A stretch of DNA of 21,247 nt, taken from NCBI GenBank assembly GCA_016200025.1, contig JACQFO010000010.1, forward strand, positions 1 through 21,247, in the 5' to 3' direction. This DNA comes from Nitrososphaerota archaeon. GTDB lineage: Archaea; Thermoproteota; Nitrososphaeria; Nitrososphaerales; Gagatemarchaeaceae. The notes under the pieces are model-generated. The model saw only the letters and a list, made by a program, of their open reading frames with translations, was not told the origin of the DNA and made no database searches. This document shows positions 14,087 to 21,228 of the stretch, piece by piece. Position 1 is the first letter of the stretch; each line of letters starts with the position of its first letter. A program made the translations under genes and the position numbers.

Positions 14087-15784
14087 CTACCCGAACTTCG
14101 ACGCAAGGGTCCTGACTTCGTCGATGAATTCCCTCGTGGTGAGACCGAACCTCTGCTCCCCGTCTCTGGCGCGGATCGCGAGGGTCTTCGCAGCTTCTTC
14201 CTTGGCGCCGACCACGACCGCGTAGGGTATCTTCTCGAGTTGCGACCTCCGGACCTTGGAGCCCAGGGTCCCTGACTCGAAGTCCCCCTGCACCCTTACC
14301 CCTCCCTCCAGAAGGGCAGCCAGGACCTTTGTCGCGTACCCGCGGTTCTCGTCTGATAGGGGGATGACCGTGGCCTGGACAGGGGAGAGCCAGACAGGCA
14401 GTTTGCCATGATAGTGCTCCAGGAGGATTCCGATGAACCTCTCGAGGGAGCCGAAGATGGCCCTGTGCACGGTAATCGTCTCATGCTCCTTGCCGTCGGT
14501 GCCCGTGTAGACGAGGCCGAACCTTCGAGGGAGCTGGTAGTCCAATTGAATCGTTGTGCACTGCCACCTCCTCCCCATCGAGTCCTTCACGTCGACGTCG
14601 ATCTTTGGGGCGTAGAAGGTCCCGTCCTTCTCCTTGATGTAGTACTTCATGCCCCTCGAGGTCACTGCGCGCTTTAGGACCTCGGTCGCTTGGTCCCACT
14701 CCTCCAGGGTCCCCGCGTGTTCGTCGGGCATCGTCGAAATCCCGACCTCGAAATCGAACTTGAAGATGCCGTAGAGCCGCTGCATTAGGTCGAGAAGCTC
14801 GCCTATCACCTCGTCCGCCTGTTCCCGGGTGGCGAAGATGTGCGCGTCGTCCTGGGTGAGCATCTTCACCCTGAAGAGTCCGCTCGCGACCCCGCTGAGC
14901 TCGTTTCTGTGGAGGGTGTCGAAGCAGGCGACCCTCAGAGGCAGGTCCCTGAACGACCACTTCTTCGATTTGTAGTACAGCATGGTCGAGGGACAGTTCA
15001 TCGGTTTCAGGGCGAACTCCTCGCCGCCGAGAGAGGTGACGAACATGTTCTGCTTGTAGAAGTCCCAGTGGCCGCTCACCTTCCACAGGGCCGAGTTCGC
15101 CAGCAACGGCATGCTCAGCTCGATGTATCCTTTTGCCGCCTCTTCTTTTCTGATCATCTCGAGGAGCGCCCTCCACACCTTGAGGCCCTTGTCGTGCCAG
15201 TAGACCATTCCGGGGGAGGTCTCCTGGAAGCTGAAGAGGTCGAGCCTTTCGCCGATTACTCTATGGTCCGACTCCGGGAGGTCTCCGAAATCGCTCTTCT
15301 TCAGCCTTGCCCGAAGGTCGGCGTTGGAGAGCTCTCGGCGGCGCTGCTGAGGGGCAGCTGACCCCGATGCCAATTCGTTGGTGTAGCTACGAGACATCTC
15401 GGCAAGCGGATGTCCTTTGACCTTGATCTGCAGCGACTTCGTCCACCCGAACGGAGATCGCATCGTCTCCATGCCGTTGGCCCTCGCCTCCGCCTCCATG
15501 GCCTTCAGGATCGGCATTGATTCTGAGGGCTTCGCTAGGTTCTGGCTGAGATGCGCGAAGGGGTAGATCATCAACCTGTTCGAGCCGAGCCTGGCCAGGA
15601 AGTCCTTTGCGTCGAGCACTGCCTTCTTCGCCAGCTCGGCGGTGTCCCCCTTCTCAAAGGCGGTGAAAAGGACGAGAAGCTCCTCTTCCCGTACGAGCTC
15701 TGGCTTTGCGTCCTCCGCCGCCTCGATTTCCTTCTTCACGGGCTTGTATTCAATGAAGTCTACGTGCATCTGGAGTATCTTCAT
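14087..15784 (-). CDS. thrS: Threonyl-tRNA synthetase (archaeal type with N-terminal editing domain)
   Basis: This class II enzyme charges tRNA-Thr. The 565-residue protein begins with the archaeal editing domain related to D-aminoacyl-tRNA deacylase (about residues 1-135), which removes misattached serine. YPFAHLS (H78) and FGWTKS (K116) mark its active site. The catalytic core has zinc ligands in MNCPSTM (C264), QDDAHIF (H315) and TVHRAIFG (H440), motif 2 in HRNELSGVASGLFRV, and motif 3 in HRAIFGSLERFIG. An anticodon-binding domain ends at LASKFG. ATG 15784 (MKILQMHVDFIEY) matches the family start and has GGAGG seven bases upstream. The frame is open further upstream, but those residues overlap the Zn-protein gene before it. 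It is the second gene of that pair. Confidence 0.96.
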   Translation of the reverse strand: MKILQMHVDFIEYKPVKKEIEAAEDAKPELVREEELLVLFTAFEKGDTAELAKKAVLDAKDFLARLGSNRLMIYPFAHLSQNLAKPSESMPILKAMEAEARANGMETMRSPFGWTKSLQIKVKGHPLAEMSRSYTNELASGSAAPQQRRRELSNADLRARLKKSDFGDLPESDHRVIGERLDLFSFQETSPGMVYWHDKGLKVWRALLEMIRKEEAAKGYIELSMPLLANSALWKVSGHWDFYKQNMFVTSLGGEEFALKPMNCPSTMLYYKSKKWSFRDLPLRVACFDTLHRNELSGVASGLFRVKMLTQDDAHIFATREQADEVIGELLDLMQRLYGIFKFDFEVGISTMPDEHAGTLEEWDQATEVLKRAVTSRGMKYYIKEKDGTFYAPKIDVDVKDSMGRRWQCTTIQLDYQLPRRFGLVYTGTDGKEHETITVHRAIFGSLERFIGILLEHYHGKLPVWLSPVQATVIPLSDENRGYATKVLAALLEGGVRVQGDFESGTLGSKVRRSQLEKIPYAVVVGAKEEAAKTLAIRARDGEQRFGLTTREFIDEVRTLASKFG

Positions 15785-15791
15785 CGGATCG

Positions 15792-15796
15792 CCTCC
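15792..15796 (-). promoter_or_regulatory. Shine-Dalgarno site for thrS
   Basis: The minus strand reads TAGGAGGCGATCCGATG. GGAGG lies seven bases before the thrS ATG and overlaps the TAG stop of the upstream Zn-protein gene. It supports the ATG at 15784 and is one of the few clear ribosome sites in the window, as expected for an internal operon gene. Confidence 0.7.
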
Positions 15797-15999
15797 TACC
15801 AACGAGTCCGCTCGAGGGACTTCGACTTCTTTGTGGCCTTCTTCCAGGTCTTGTAGTGGTCGTGACAAAGATAGACCCGCCTACCTTCTCCGCCAATGCT
15901 GAGCCCGCTCCCCCCCATCTCAGTCCTGCTCAAAGAGCGCACCGCAGGGTTCTTGCACCCGACGACTCCGCAGCCGACGCCCTTGTCGACCTTGCCCAA
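15796..15999 (-). CDS. Small zinc-binding protein upstream of thrS
   Basis: This 67-residue basic protein has no assigned function that I recognise. It carries a likely metal site from CGVVGC (C10, C15) and CHDHYKTW (C45, H46 or H48), separated by a short sheet-like region. The lysine-rich tail KKATKKSKSLER suggests RNA or nucleic-acid binding. The frame is open upstream, but that part lies across the TATA box. TTG at 15999 is the first usable start after it, about 31 bases from the box centre. The thrS ribosome site overlaps its stop codon, so the two form a tight operon. The context hints at a translation-related role. The TTG start and the function are both inference. Confidence 0.72.
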   Translation of the reverse strand: MGKVDKGVGCGVVGCKNPAVRSLSRTEMGGSGLSIGGEGRRVYLCHDHYKTWKKATKKSKSLERTRW

Positions 16000-16025
16000 G
16001 TTCTTGCTTTCAGCGCGCGTCTCAC

Positions 16026-16034
16026 TATATATAA
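16026..16034. promoter_or_regulatory. Shared TATA box for the Zn-protein/thrS operon (-) and the CDP-alcohol transferase (+)
   Basis: TATATATAA is the strongest TATA-like box in the window and is nearly symmetric. Its centre near 16030 is about 27 bases before the TTG at 16057 on the plus strand and about 31 before the TTG at 15999 on the minus strand. Both distances fit leaderless or near-leaderless transcripts, so one box may drive both genes. Confidence 0.6.
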
Positions 16035-16056
16035 TGTTGGCCGAAAGGATTGACAA

Positions 16057-16626
16057 TTGCTGGACAGGCTTAGGAAAAGTGTCGATTCGTATCTGGGCAC
16101 AATAGGGAGGGTTTTTTCGAGGCTGTCATCTTCGCCAACTGCATGGACCTCCGTAGGCGTGGCTGTCTCGATTGTTTCAGGTCTCACTTACGCCACCGGG
16201 GGATATTACGGGCAGCTCTTCGGGGGTGTTTTGGTCCTCCTGTCCGGGTGGTTCGACCTGGTCGACGGGGCAGTCGCCAGGGTAACGGGGAGAACATCCA
16301 TGAGGGGCGGGTTCCTTGACTCGACCCTCGACAGGGTCGCAGAGGTGGCAGTCTATGCGGGCATAGTCTACGCGGGATACGCCAACCCCCTCGTCGCGCT
16401 GTTGGCGCTTTCTCTCAGCCTTCTGGTGAGCTACACACGCGCCAAGGGCGACGCGCTCGGGGTCTCACTTTCCGGCATAGGAGTGGCCGAGAGGAGCGAG
16501 AGGCTCATGGTACTGGCCCTTGCTTCGGTCACGGGGGTCGCAGGCTGGGGGGTCCTGGTCGTGGCGCTCCTAGCCGGGTACACCTTCATCGTGAGGGTAG
16601 TAAGAGTCGCCAGGGCTCTTGGCTAG
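16057..16626 (+). CDS. CDP-alcohol phosphatidyltransferase, probably archaetidylinositol phosphate synthase
   Basis: This integral membrane enzyme joins a CDP-activated lipid to an alcohol phosphate, here most likely CDP-archaeol and inositol-1-phosphate to give archaetidylinositol phosphate. The 189-residue protein has the complete family signature: D67xxDG, AR at 74-75, G84, D88 and D92 (DLVDGAVARVTG then GGFLDSTLD). About five to six hydrophobic helices surround it. The later SYTRAKGDALGV and GIGVAERSERL are typical of the archaetidylinositol-phosphate and PgsA-like group, which is why that substrate is favoured over glycerol or serine. The start is TTG at 16057, exactly where a leaderless transcript from the TATA box would begin. 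Its TAG stop shares the CTAG palindrome with the convergent PadR-like gene. Confidence 0.88.
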   Translation: MLDRLRKSVDSYLGTIGRVFSRLSSSPTAWTSVGVAVSIVSGLTYATGGYYGQLFGGVLVLLSGWFDLVDGAVARVTGRTSMRGGFLDSTLDRVAEVAVYAGIVYAGYANPLVALLALSLSLLVSYTRAKGDALGVSLSGIGVAERSERLMVLALASVTGVAGWGVLVVALLAGYTFIVRVVRVARALG

Positions 16627-16925
16627 CCTTGCAGCAGCGAGCGTCCAACCTCGTCAATGTACTTTATTGCCCGGGAGAGCTCGGCGTTCCCCTTCGGGGT
16701 AATCGAATAGGGCGACCTGAAGGACTCGGACGCCTTCCTCACGAGCCCCTCGCGTTTCAGCTTGTAGATCACGGAGTAGAATGTTATTGCGGCGGGAGAG
16801 AATCCCCGCCTCTCGACCTTCAGCTTCAGCTCTCCCGGAGTGGCGTCCCCCACCTGCAATTCAGAAAGCACGTACAACCATAGGTTGCCTTTGGTAAGGG
16901 AGCTCCGGAGGTGCTCGAAAGCCAA
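16623..16925 (-). CDS. PadR-like winged-helix transcriptional regulator
   Basis: This 100-residue protein looks like a minimal winged-helix DNA-binding regulator of the PadR type. It shows an N-terminal helix (LTKGNLWLYVLSELQ), a helix-turn-helix with recognition helix near PAAITFYSVIYKLKREG, a wing (LVRKASESFRSPYSITPKG) and a C-terminal dimerisation helix (NAELSRAIKYIDEVGRSLL). PadR-type proteins often repress neighbouring genes in response to small molecules. The start is TTG at 16925, about 32 bases from a TATA-like box. The stop shares CTAG with the convergent CDP-alcohol transferase. No ligand domain is present, and the target genes cannot be read from the sequence. An ArsR/MarR-like wing protein is a close alternative. 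Confidence 0.75.
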   Translation of the reverse strand: MAFEHLRSSLTKGNLWLYVLSELQVGDATPGELKLKVERRGFSPAAITFYSVIYKLKREGLVRKASESFRSPYSITPKGNAELSRAIKYIDEVGRSLLQG

Positions 16926-16952
16926 TCCTGGCGCGGGGACTCTTGCCTGCGA

Positions 16953-16962
16953 CCAATAAACG
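16953..16962 (-). promoter_or_regulatory. Candidate TATA box for the PadR-like gene
   Basis: The minus strand reads CGTTTATTGG, centred about 32 bases before the TTG at 16925. The predicted leader is about 6 bases. Confidence 0.4.
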
Positions 16963-17015
16963 TGCCAGTTGGGTCTTTCTATTCAGAATGAGAAGGTCCG
17001 GTCAACTCTGCCGCA

Positions 17016-17291
17016 TTACCAGGAGCGTCGCTCGCTCTTTGCTCGCACTTTCACTATACCGTAGTGCACGCTGCAGCTGATGCAGTAGTATCGCACCGTC
17101 GTCGGGGCGGCTATGTATGCTCCGGCAGCCCTGAGCTCGCGCGCCAGGGTGGGTTCGACGAGACTCAGCCGGGTGGTGACCTTCTTCGCCTTGTCCCTTG
17201 GGACCGAAGCGCCGCAGTTGCTGCAGTAGATGGTGACGCTGCTTCCTTTCCCTCCCTTTGAGCGTCCGCGGCTCTTTCTTTTCTTTGACAA
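17016..17291 (-). CDS. rps26e: Ribosomal protein S26e
   Basis: This small-subunit ribosomal protein sits near the mRNA exit channel in eukaryotes and the archaea that have it. The 91-residue protein has the basic start MSKKRKSRGRSKGGKG, the zinc knuckles CSNC (C23, C26) and CISC (C70, C73), and the conserved PRDKAKKVTTRLSLVEP and YYCISCSVHYGIVKVRAKSE segments. The N-terminus lines up with known S26e only if translation begins at TTG 17291, so that start is well supported. A TATA-like box lies about 35 bases upstream. S26e is characteristic of TACK and Asgard archaea, which helps place the organism. The gene stands alone here. Confidence 0.95.
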   Translation of the reverse strand: MSKKRKSRGRSKGGKGSSVTIYCSNCGASVPRDKAKKVTTRLSLVEPTLARELRAAGAYIAAPTTVRYYCISCSVHYGIVKVRAKSERRSW

Positions 17292-17322
17292 GATAGGCCT
17301 TGAAGACTCGAACCGCGACCCT

Positions 17323-17330
17323 CTTTAAAG
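17323..17330 (-). promoter_or_regulatory. Candidate TATA box for rps26e
   Basis: CTTTAAAG is symmetric and lies about 35 bases before the TTG at 17291, giving a predicted leader near 9 bases. On the plus strand it would be too far (about 115 bases) to be the main promoter of the PfkB-family gene. Confidence 0.45.
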
Positions 17331-17407
17331 ATATGCTGAGAGGGCAACTTCGTCGAGGACAATTCATCTGGCTTTGCGAAGTGTCCGGGCAATCCTGCGA
17401 ACAAAGG

Positions 17408-17417
17408 CTTCATAAGA
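17408..17417 (+). promoter_or_regulatory. Candidate TATA box for the PfkB-family kinase
   Basis: CTTCATAAGA is centred about 29 bases before the TTG at 17442, consistent with a leaderless transcript. A second AT-rich stretch (AATCTTAAAG) is closer, only about 15 bases away, and so is less likely to be the box. Confidence 0.3.
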
Positions 17418-17441
17418 TGTGTAATCTTAAAGGCGGCGCAG

Positions 17442-18347
17442 TTGAAGATCCTAGTCGCTGGATTCGTCACCATCGACTCAATTCAACTCGCGGTCAGGCT
17501 CATAAACTCGGTCGGCGGCCCGCCGACCTATGCGGGCCTGATCTGCGCCAGGTTCGGCCACGACGTCGCGGCAGTTACGAAAGTGGGCAATGATTTCCCA
17601 GACGAGCAGGCAGTCTGGCTTGCCCGGAACGGGATCACCCTGAGGGGCGGCGACAGGAGCCTCACAAGGCCGACTACGCGGTTCAGGATATCCAACAGTG
17701 CCGGAACCAGGTCTCTGACGCTGCTGAGCAGGTGCGAGGACCTCTCCCCTTCTCAGATTCCGCCTGACACCAGGTTCAATGCGGCCCTGGTGAGCCCGAT
17801 CGCCGGGGAAGTCTCGACCTCGCTGCTCACTGAGATTTCGTCGCGCTCGGACTTCACCTTCCTCGACCCGCAGGGGTTCGTCAGGAGTTTCGACGAGAGA
17901 GGCGAGGTGAGGCTCTCAGAGCTCAAAGACAGGAGCATCCTTACCAAGGTAGACGCCGTAAAGATGGACAGGGCGGAGGCGGAGTCCCTAACGGGTAGGT
18001 CGAGTCCCAGAGAAGCCCTGCAGAAGCTCGCAGAAACCGGTCTGCGGAAAGCCTTGGTGACGCAGGGAGCGGGACCTTGCTTCGTGCTCGACGGGACGCG
18101 GATTTACGAGATAGAGGTCCCAAAGGTCCAGGTGGTGGACAGCACGGGCGCCGGCGACATCCTGAGCGGCGCGGTTATTTCGTGGTACCTGAAGACCAGA
18201 GACTTCCTGCGCAGTGCGTGCTTCGGAATCGCGGCCTCGTCGCTATCCCTGCACATGATAGCCCTCGCCAAGATCGACCTGCCGATGAGCGTCGATGACA
18301 GCGCCATGAGGCTCTTCTCGCTCGCGAGCCCTGTAGCTAGCGCGTAG
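17442..18347 (+). CDS. PfkB/ribokinase-family sugar or sugar-alcohol kinase
   Basis: This 301-residue kinase phosphorylates a small hydroxyl substrate using ATP. It has the PfkB N-terminal layout MKILVAGFVTIDSI with the diglycine lid region NSVGGPPTYAGL, the central FLDPQGFVRSF and VKMDRAEAESLTG segments, and the C-terminal catalytic signature VDSTGAGDILSGA, whose aspartate is the general base and whose GAGD forms the anion hole. The substrate is not evident. Members of this family act on ribose, fructose, nucleosides or inositol, and the nearby archaetidylinositol-type gene makes an inositol link possible but weak. The TTG start at 17442 gives the family-like N-terminus. The stop is 25 bases from the convergent proS stop. 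Confidence 0.87.
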   Translation: MKILVAGFVTIDSIQLAVRLINSVGGPPTYAGLICARFGHDVAAVTKVGNDFPDEQAVWLARNGITLRGGDRSLTRPTTRFRISNSAGTRSLTLLSRCEDLSPSQIPPDTRFNAALVSPIAGEVSTSLLTEISSRSDFTFLDPQGFVRSFDERGEVRLSELKDRSILTKVDAVKMDRAEAESLTGRSSPREALQKLAETGLRKALVTQGAGPCFVLDGTRIYEIEVPKVQVVDSTGAGDILSGAVISWYLKTRDFLRSACFGIAASSLSLHMIALAKIDLPMSVDDSAMRLFSLASPVASA

Positions 18348-18372
18348 AAGTGCTGCACCACCCGACTGGGTC

Positions 18373-19815
18373 CTAGTACGACTTTGCGTAGTTGACCGTC
18401 ATCTTCGCCAATTCGCCGCAGGAGGCGCACTTCTTTCCAACGGACCCTTGTTCGAAGGGGATGTTCACTATCTTGCCGCCGGCGGTCTCTTTCATCCTCT
18501 GCTCGCAGGACGCCTTCCCGCACCAGGGGAGTCGCACGATGCCTCCCTTGTCCGCGATTACGCGCTTCAGCTCATCAAGCGAGCCCGCAGCGTGGATATT
18601 GGCCTCGAGGAGCGCCTTCGCCTTCTCGAGCAAGGCCCTTTGAATGGTTTCCAGCTCGCTCCCGACCTCGGCCTCCAGCTGTGAAGACTTCACGGCCCTC
18701 TTCGACCCGGTGTCCCTCCTGACCAGCACGGCCTGTCCGGCCTTCAGGTCCTTCGGGCCCAGCTCGACCCTGAGAGGGACGCCTTTGAGCTCCCATTCGT
18801 TGAACTTCCTTCCGGGCGTCAGGTTGTCCCTGTCGTCGAGCTTGACCCTGAACCCGATGGAGAGAAGCCCTGCGAGGCGCCTTGCCTCCTTGAGGACTTC
18901 CTCCTTGTTCTCGTCGTTGACGATGGGCACCATCACGACTTGAATCCACGCCAGCTTTGGAGGTATCACTGCGCCCTTGTCGTCGCCGTGCACTGCGAGC
19001 ATGACGCCTATCTCCCTGGTGGTTATCGCCCAGGTGTTCTGCCAAACGAATTGTTTCTTGCCTTCCTGGTCGATGAACGTGATCTCGAACGCCTTCGAGA
19101 ACCTCTGGCCGTCGGAGTGGAAGTCTGGACCCTGGATGGCCTTGCCGTCAGGTAGCAGGTGCTCAATGCTGTAGGTCGCCACGGCGCCCGCGAACTTCTC
19201 GCTGTCGGTCTTCCTTCCTGCCTGACCGGGGAGGGCCAGGAGTCCCTCGGTTATCTCCTTGTAGATGGCGAGAATCACGTCCCTCTCAGCCTCCGCCTCC
19301 TCCTCGGAGGCGTAGAGAGTGTGTCCTTCGTTCCACAGGAACTCCCTAGAGCGGAGGAAGGGAGTGGGATGCCTGAATTCCCAGCGGACAACATTGTTCC
19401 ACTGGTTGAGCCTGAGAGGAAGGTCCCTCCAGGACCTGATCCATCTCGACACCACCTCGTACATCACAGTCTCCGAGGTCGGCCTCACGGCCAGCCTCTC
19501 CTCCAGTATTGAGTCTCCAGCGTGCGTGACCCAGGCGACCTCGGGGGAGAACCCTTTGACGTGCTCAGCCTCCTTCTTGAGCAGGCGTTCGGGGATGAAG
19601 AGAGGAAAGTAGGTGTTCAGGACCCCGACCTTTTTCAGCTCCGCGTCGGTGGCCTTCTGGATGTTCTCCCAGATGGCATAGCCCGATGGCCTGAAGACCA
19701 TGCAGCCGGAGACCGGACCGTAGTCCGCGACCTCGGACTTCAGGATCAGCTCGGTGTACCATTCGTCGAAGTTGGCTGCCTTCTTCGCAGCCATGCCCTC
19801 CTTGGTCTCCGACAT
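18373..19815 (-). CDS. proS: Prolyl-tRNA synthetase (archaeal/eukaryotic type)
   Basis: This class II enzyme charges tRNA-Pro. The 480-residue protein has RPTSET (111-116), motif 2 RWEFRHPTPFLRSREF (144-159), a motif 3 region with HSDGQRFSKAFEI and TTREIGVMLAVHGDD, an anticodon-binding domain, and the C-terminal zinc domain of this type (C432, C437, C463, C466) ending in the family's usual tyrosine (AKSY). The bacterial-type editing insertion is absent, as expected. The start ATG 19815 (MSETKEGMAAKKAANFDEWY) lies about 30 bases after a TATA-like box, implying a leader of only a few bases. The gene appears to stand alone, converging with the PfkB-family kinase. Confidence 0.97.
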   Translation of the reverse strand: MSETKEGMAAKKAANFDEWYTELILKSEVADYGPVSGCMVFRPSGYAIWENIQKATDAELKKVGVLNTYFPLFIPERLLKKEAEHVKGFSPEVAWVTHAGDSILEERLAVRPTSETVMYEVVSRWIRSWRDLPLRLNQWNNVVRWEFRHPTPFLRSREFLWNEGHTLYASEEEAEAERDVILAIYKEITEGLLALPGQAGRKTDSEKFAGAVATYSIEHLLPDGKAIQGPDFHSDGQRFSKAFEITFIDQEGKKQFVWQNTWAITTREIGVMLAVHGDDKGAVIPPKLAWIQVVMVPIVNDENKEEVLKEARRLAGLLSIGFRVKLDDRDNLTPGRKFNEWELKGVPLRVELGPKDLKAGQAVLVRRDTGSKRAVKSSQLEAEVGSELETIQRALLEKAKALLEANIHAAGSLDELKRVIADKGGIVRLPWCGKASCEQRMKETAGGKIVNIPFEQGSVGKKCASCGELAKMTVNYAKSY

Positions 19816-19841
19816 GACGGTGCACGCTTCGCCCCACGGCG

Positions 19842-19848
19842 TTTAAAG
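19842..19848 (-). promoter_or_regulatory. Candidate TATA box for proS
   Basis: The minus strand reads CTTCTTTAAACGCC, with TTTAAAC centred about 30 bases before the proS ATG at 19815. The predicted leader is about 4 bases. Confidence 0.5.
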
Positions 19849-19892
19849 AAGATGCTATTCCGCGTCTCGGATGGCGTGGCCTCGATCAAGGA

Positions 19893-20492
19893 CTAGAGGC
19901 TGGTGATGATTATCAGCGAGCCCAGGGCCACGAAGACGACCACCGCGATGTACCGCAGCCTGTTGGGGGTCAGCATCCTTCCGAGCCTGTTTCCCAGGGC
20001 CGTTTCGAAGGCGGTCGCGCCGATGAGTCCGACGCAGGTAGCGGTGAAGACGAGAACCCTGTCGGAGTACTGGGCGGCGAGAATAATAGTCAGAATCATA
20101 GTCGCGTCGCCAGCGAGGTCGAGGATCGCTAGCGCGATGAACATGCCGAGGAAGGCCCTCAGGGCGCCCTTCGTCGACTCGAGCTTCCGCTCTTCTTCCT
20201 CAATCGCCCGCTGTCCAATTAGCCCTTTCGCCTCTCGGAGGCCGTAGGCTATCATTACCGTACCACCGGCGAGCTTCACCCAGACGATTGGGATCAGGGT
20301 GCTGACGACCGTGCCCAGGATCACGCTGATGGCGGTCGTGAACACGAAGGCCGCTGACCCGGCCAGGAAGACGACCCTGGGTTTCGACTTCGTGGCCAGC
20401 GTAAGTATGAGTAAGGCATCCTTGTCGGTCAGCTCGGCGATGAAAAGTGCGGAGGCTATGGCAGCGAAAGCGGGGAGGAAGGCGTCAGTCAG
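19893..20492 (-). CDS. UPF0016/GDT1-family membrane cation transporter (non-standard start or frameshift)
   Basis: The protein fits the UPF0016 (GDT1/TMEM165) family of membrane transporters, linked in other organisms to manganese or calcium export. Two homologous halves are visible: the first motif in FIAELTDKDALLILTLA (E20, D23, K24) and the second in ILDLAGDATMILTIILAAQY, joined by a charged loop rich in glutamate (IEEEERKLES). Six or so hydrophobic helices are present over 199 residues. No ATG, GTG or TTG lies in frame before the first motif. The only standard start, GTG 20345, would cut that motif off and leave 150 residues. CTG 20492 is used here as a placeholder. A GTG at 20502 is one base out of frame, so an indel is also possible. 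The transported ion is unknown. Confidence 0.7.
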   Translation of the reverse strand: MTDAFLPAFAAIASALFIAELTDKDALLILTLATKSKPRVVFLAGSAAFVFTTAISVILGTVVSTLIPIVWVKLAGGTVMIAYGLREAKGLIGQRAIEEEERKLESTKGALRAFLGMFIALAILDLAGDATMILTIILAAQYSDRVLVFTATCVGLIGATAFETALGNRLGRMLTPNRLRYIAVVVFVALGSLIIITSL

Positions 20493-20592
20493 CGGGAGGC
20501 ACCCGGCTTAGAGTCCTGTTTGGGGACCCGCCTGGGCCCTTCGTATTGACTTTGCCCGATGAGGAAAGGGTTCAGACGTGGGAAGAATTTCT

Positions 20593-21228
20593 TCATTCCG
20601 CAGGGCTCGGGCCCTGTTGAGCCTTGGGCTTTCTTCTCCAGCCTCCGAAGAAGAGCGCCATCCCAAGGAAGACGAGCAGGAGGGCCATGAGCGCCCCGAC
20701 AGCGACCGACCTTCTTCCGATTTCATACAGCACCGCAGGGACCAGGAGCATTGCAATGATTCCCACCGCCCGGGGGTTCCTCAGGGAATTCAGGTTGAAG
20801 CTTGCAGTCGCCAGGTAGCTTAGGAGTACCAAGACGGCCGGGAAGACCAGGCCGAAGCGCCCGACGAGCAGGTCTGAAACAGCCCCCGAAACGTTCGTGA
20901 ATCCGTTCGCGTACAGCGCAGTGAAGATGAGGAGTACGAGGCTAACGACGGCCATCGTCTGCAAGTTGTTGCCGAGAGAACCTAGCCTAGCCTTCCTGGA
21001 ACTCGGCCCGGAAGAGACGACATCGATGGCGAAACCAAGCATGACAGAGATGGAGCCGGCAACGAATAGGATCGGGTCCCTGGTCACAGAAAGGTACACC
21101 CCCGACGGAAGGGTGGCAGATATTCCAGCGGCAATCCACAGGTACAGACCGTAGGCCCCGGCTGCGGCAAACGGGAAGAGATAGATCAGCGCAGACGCGT
21201 CTCCTGCCATGCCTCTGTTCCCCAGCAT
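20593..21228 (-). CDS. Multi-pass membrane protein of unknown function
   Basis: I do not recognise a family for this 211-residue protein. It has about six hydrophobic helices: near residues 14-37, 50-70, 91-108, 119-140, 153-168 and 172-194. A short basic loop (PSSRKARLGSLGN) follows the second, and the C-terminal tail GGWRRKPKAQQGPSPAE is basic and presumably cytosolic. Start ATG 21228 is the first in frame, and ATG 21210 (MAGDASALIYLF) is an equally good alternative because only 19 bases of upstream sequence are in the window and no promoter can be judged. It lies 100 bases upstream of the UPF0016-like gene on the same strand. Co-transcription is possible but unproven. Confidence 0.75.
   Translation of the reverse strand: MLGNRGMAGDASALIYLFPFAAAGAYGLYLWIAAGISATLPSGVYLSVTRDPILFVAGSISVMLGFAIDVVSSGPSSRKARLGSLGNNLQTMAVVSLVLLIFTALYANGFTNVSGAVSDLLVGRFGLVFPAVLVLLSYLATASFNLNSLRNPRAVGIIAMLLVPAVLYEIGRRSVAVGALMALLLVFLGMALFFGGWRRKPKAQQGPSPAE

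Noticed and set aside
14087..15784. Possible missing editing domain in ThrRS because the protein is shorter than many archaeal ThrRS.
   Set aside because: The N-terminal editing domain is present with its YPFAHLS and FGWTKS motifs.
17296..17322. A GGTTCGAGTC sequence on the minus strand resembling a tRNA T-loop.
   Set aside because: The flanking bases do not pair into a T-stem, and no D-arm, anticodon arm or acceptor stem can be built around it.
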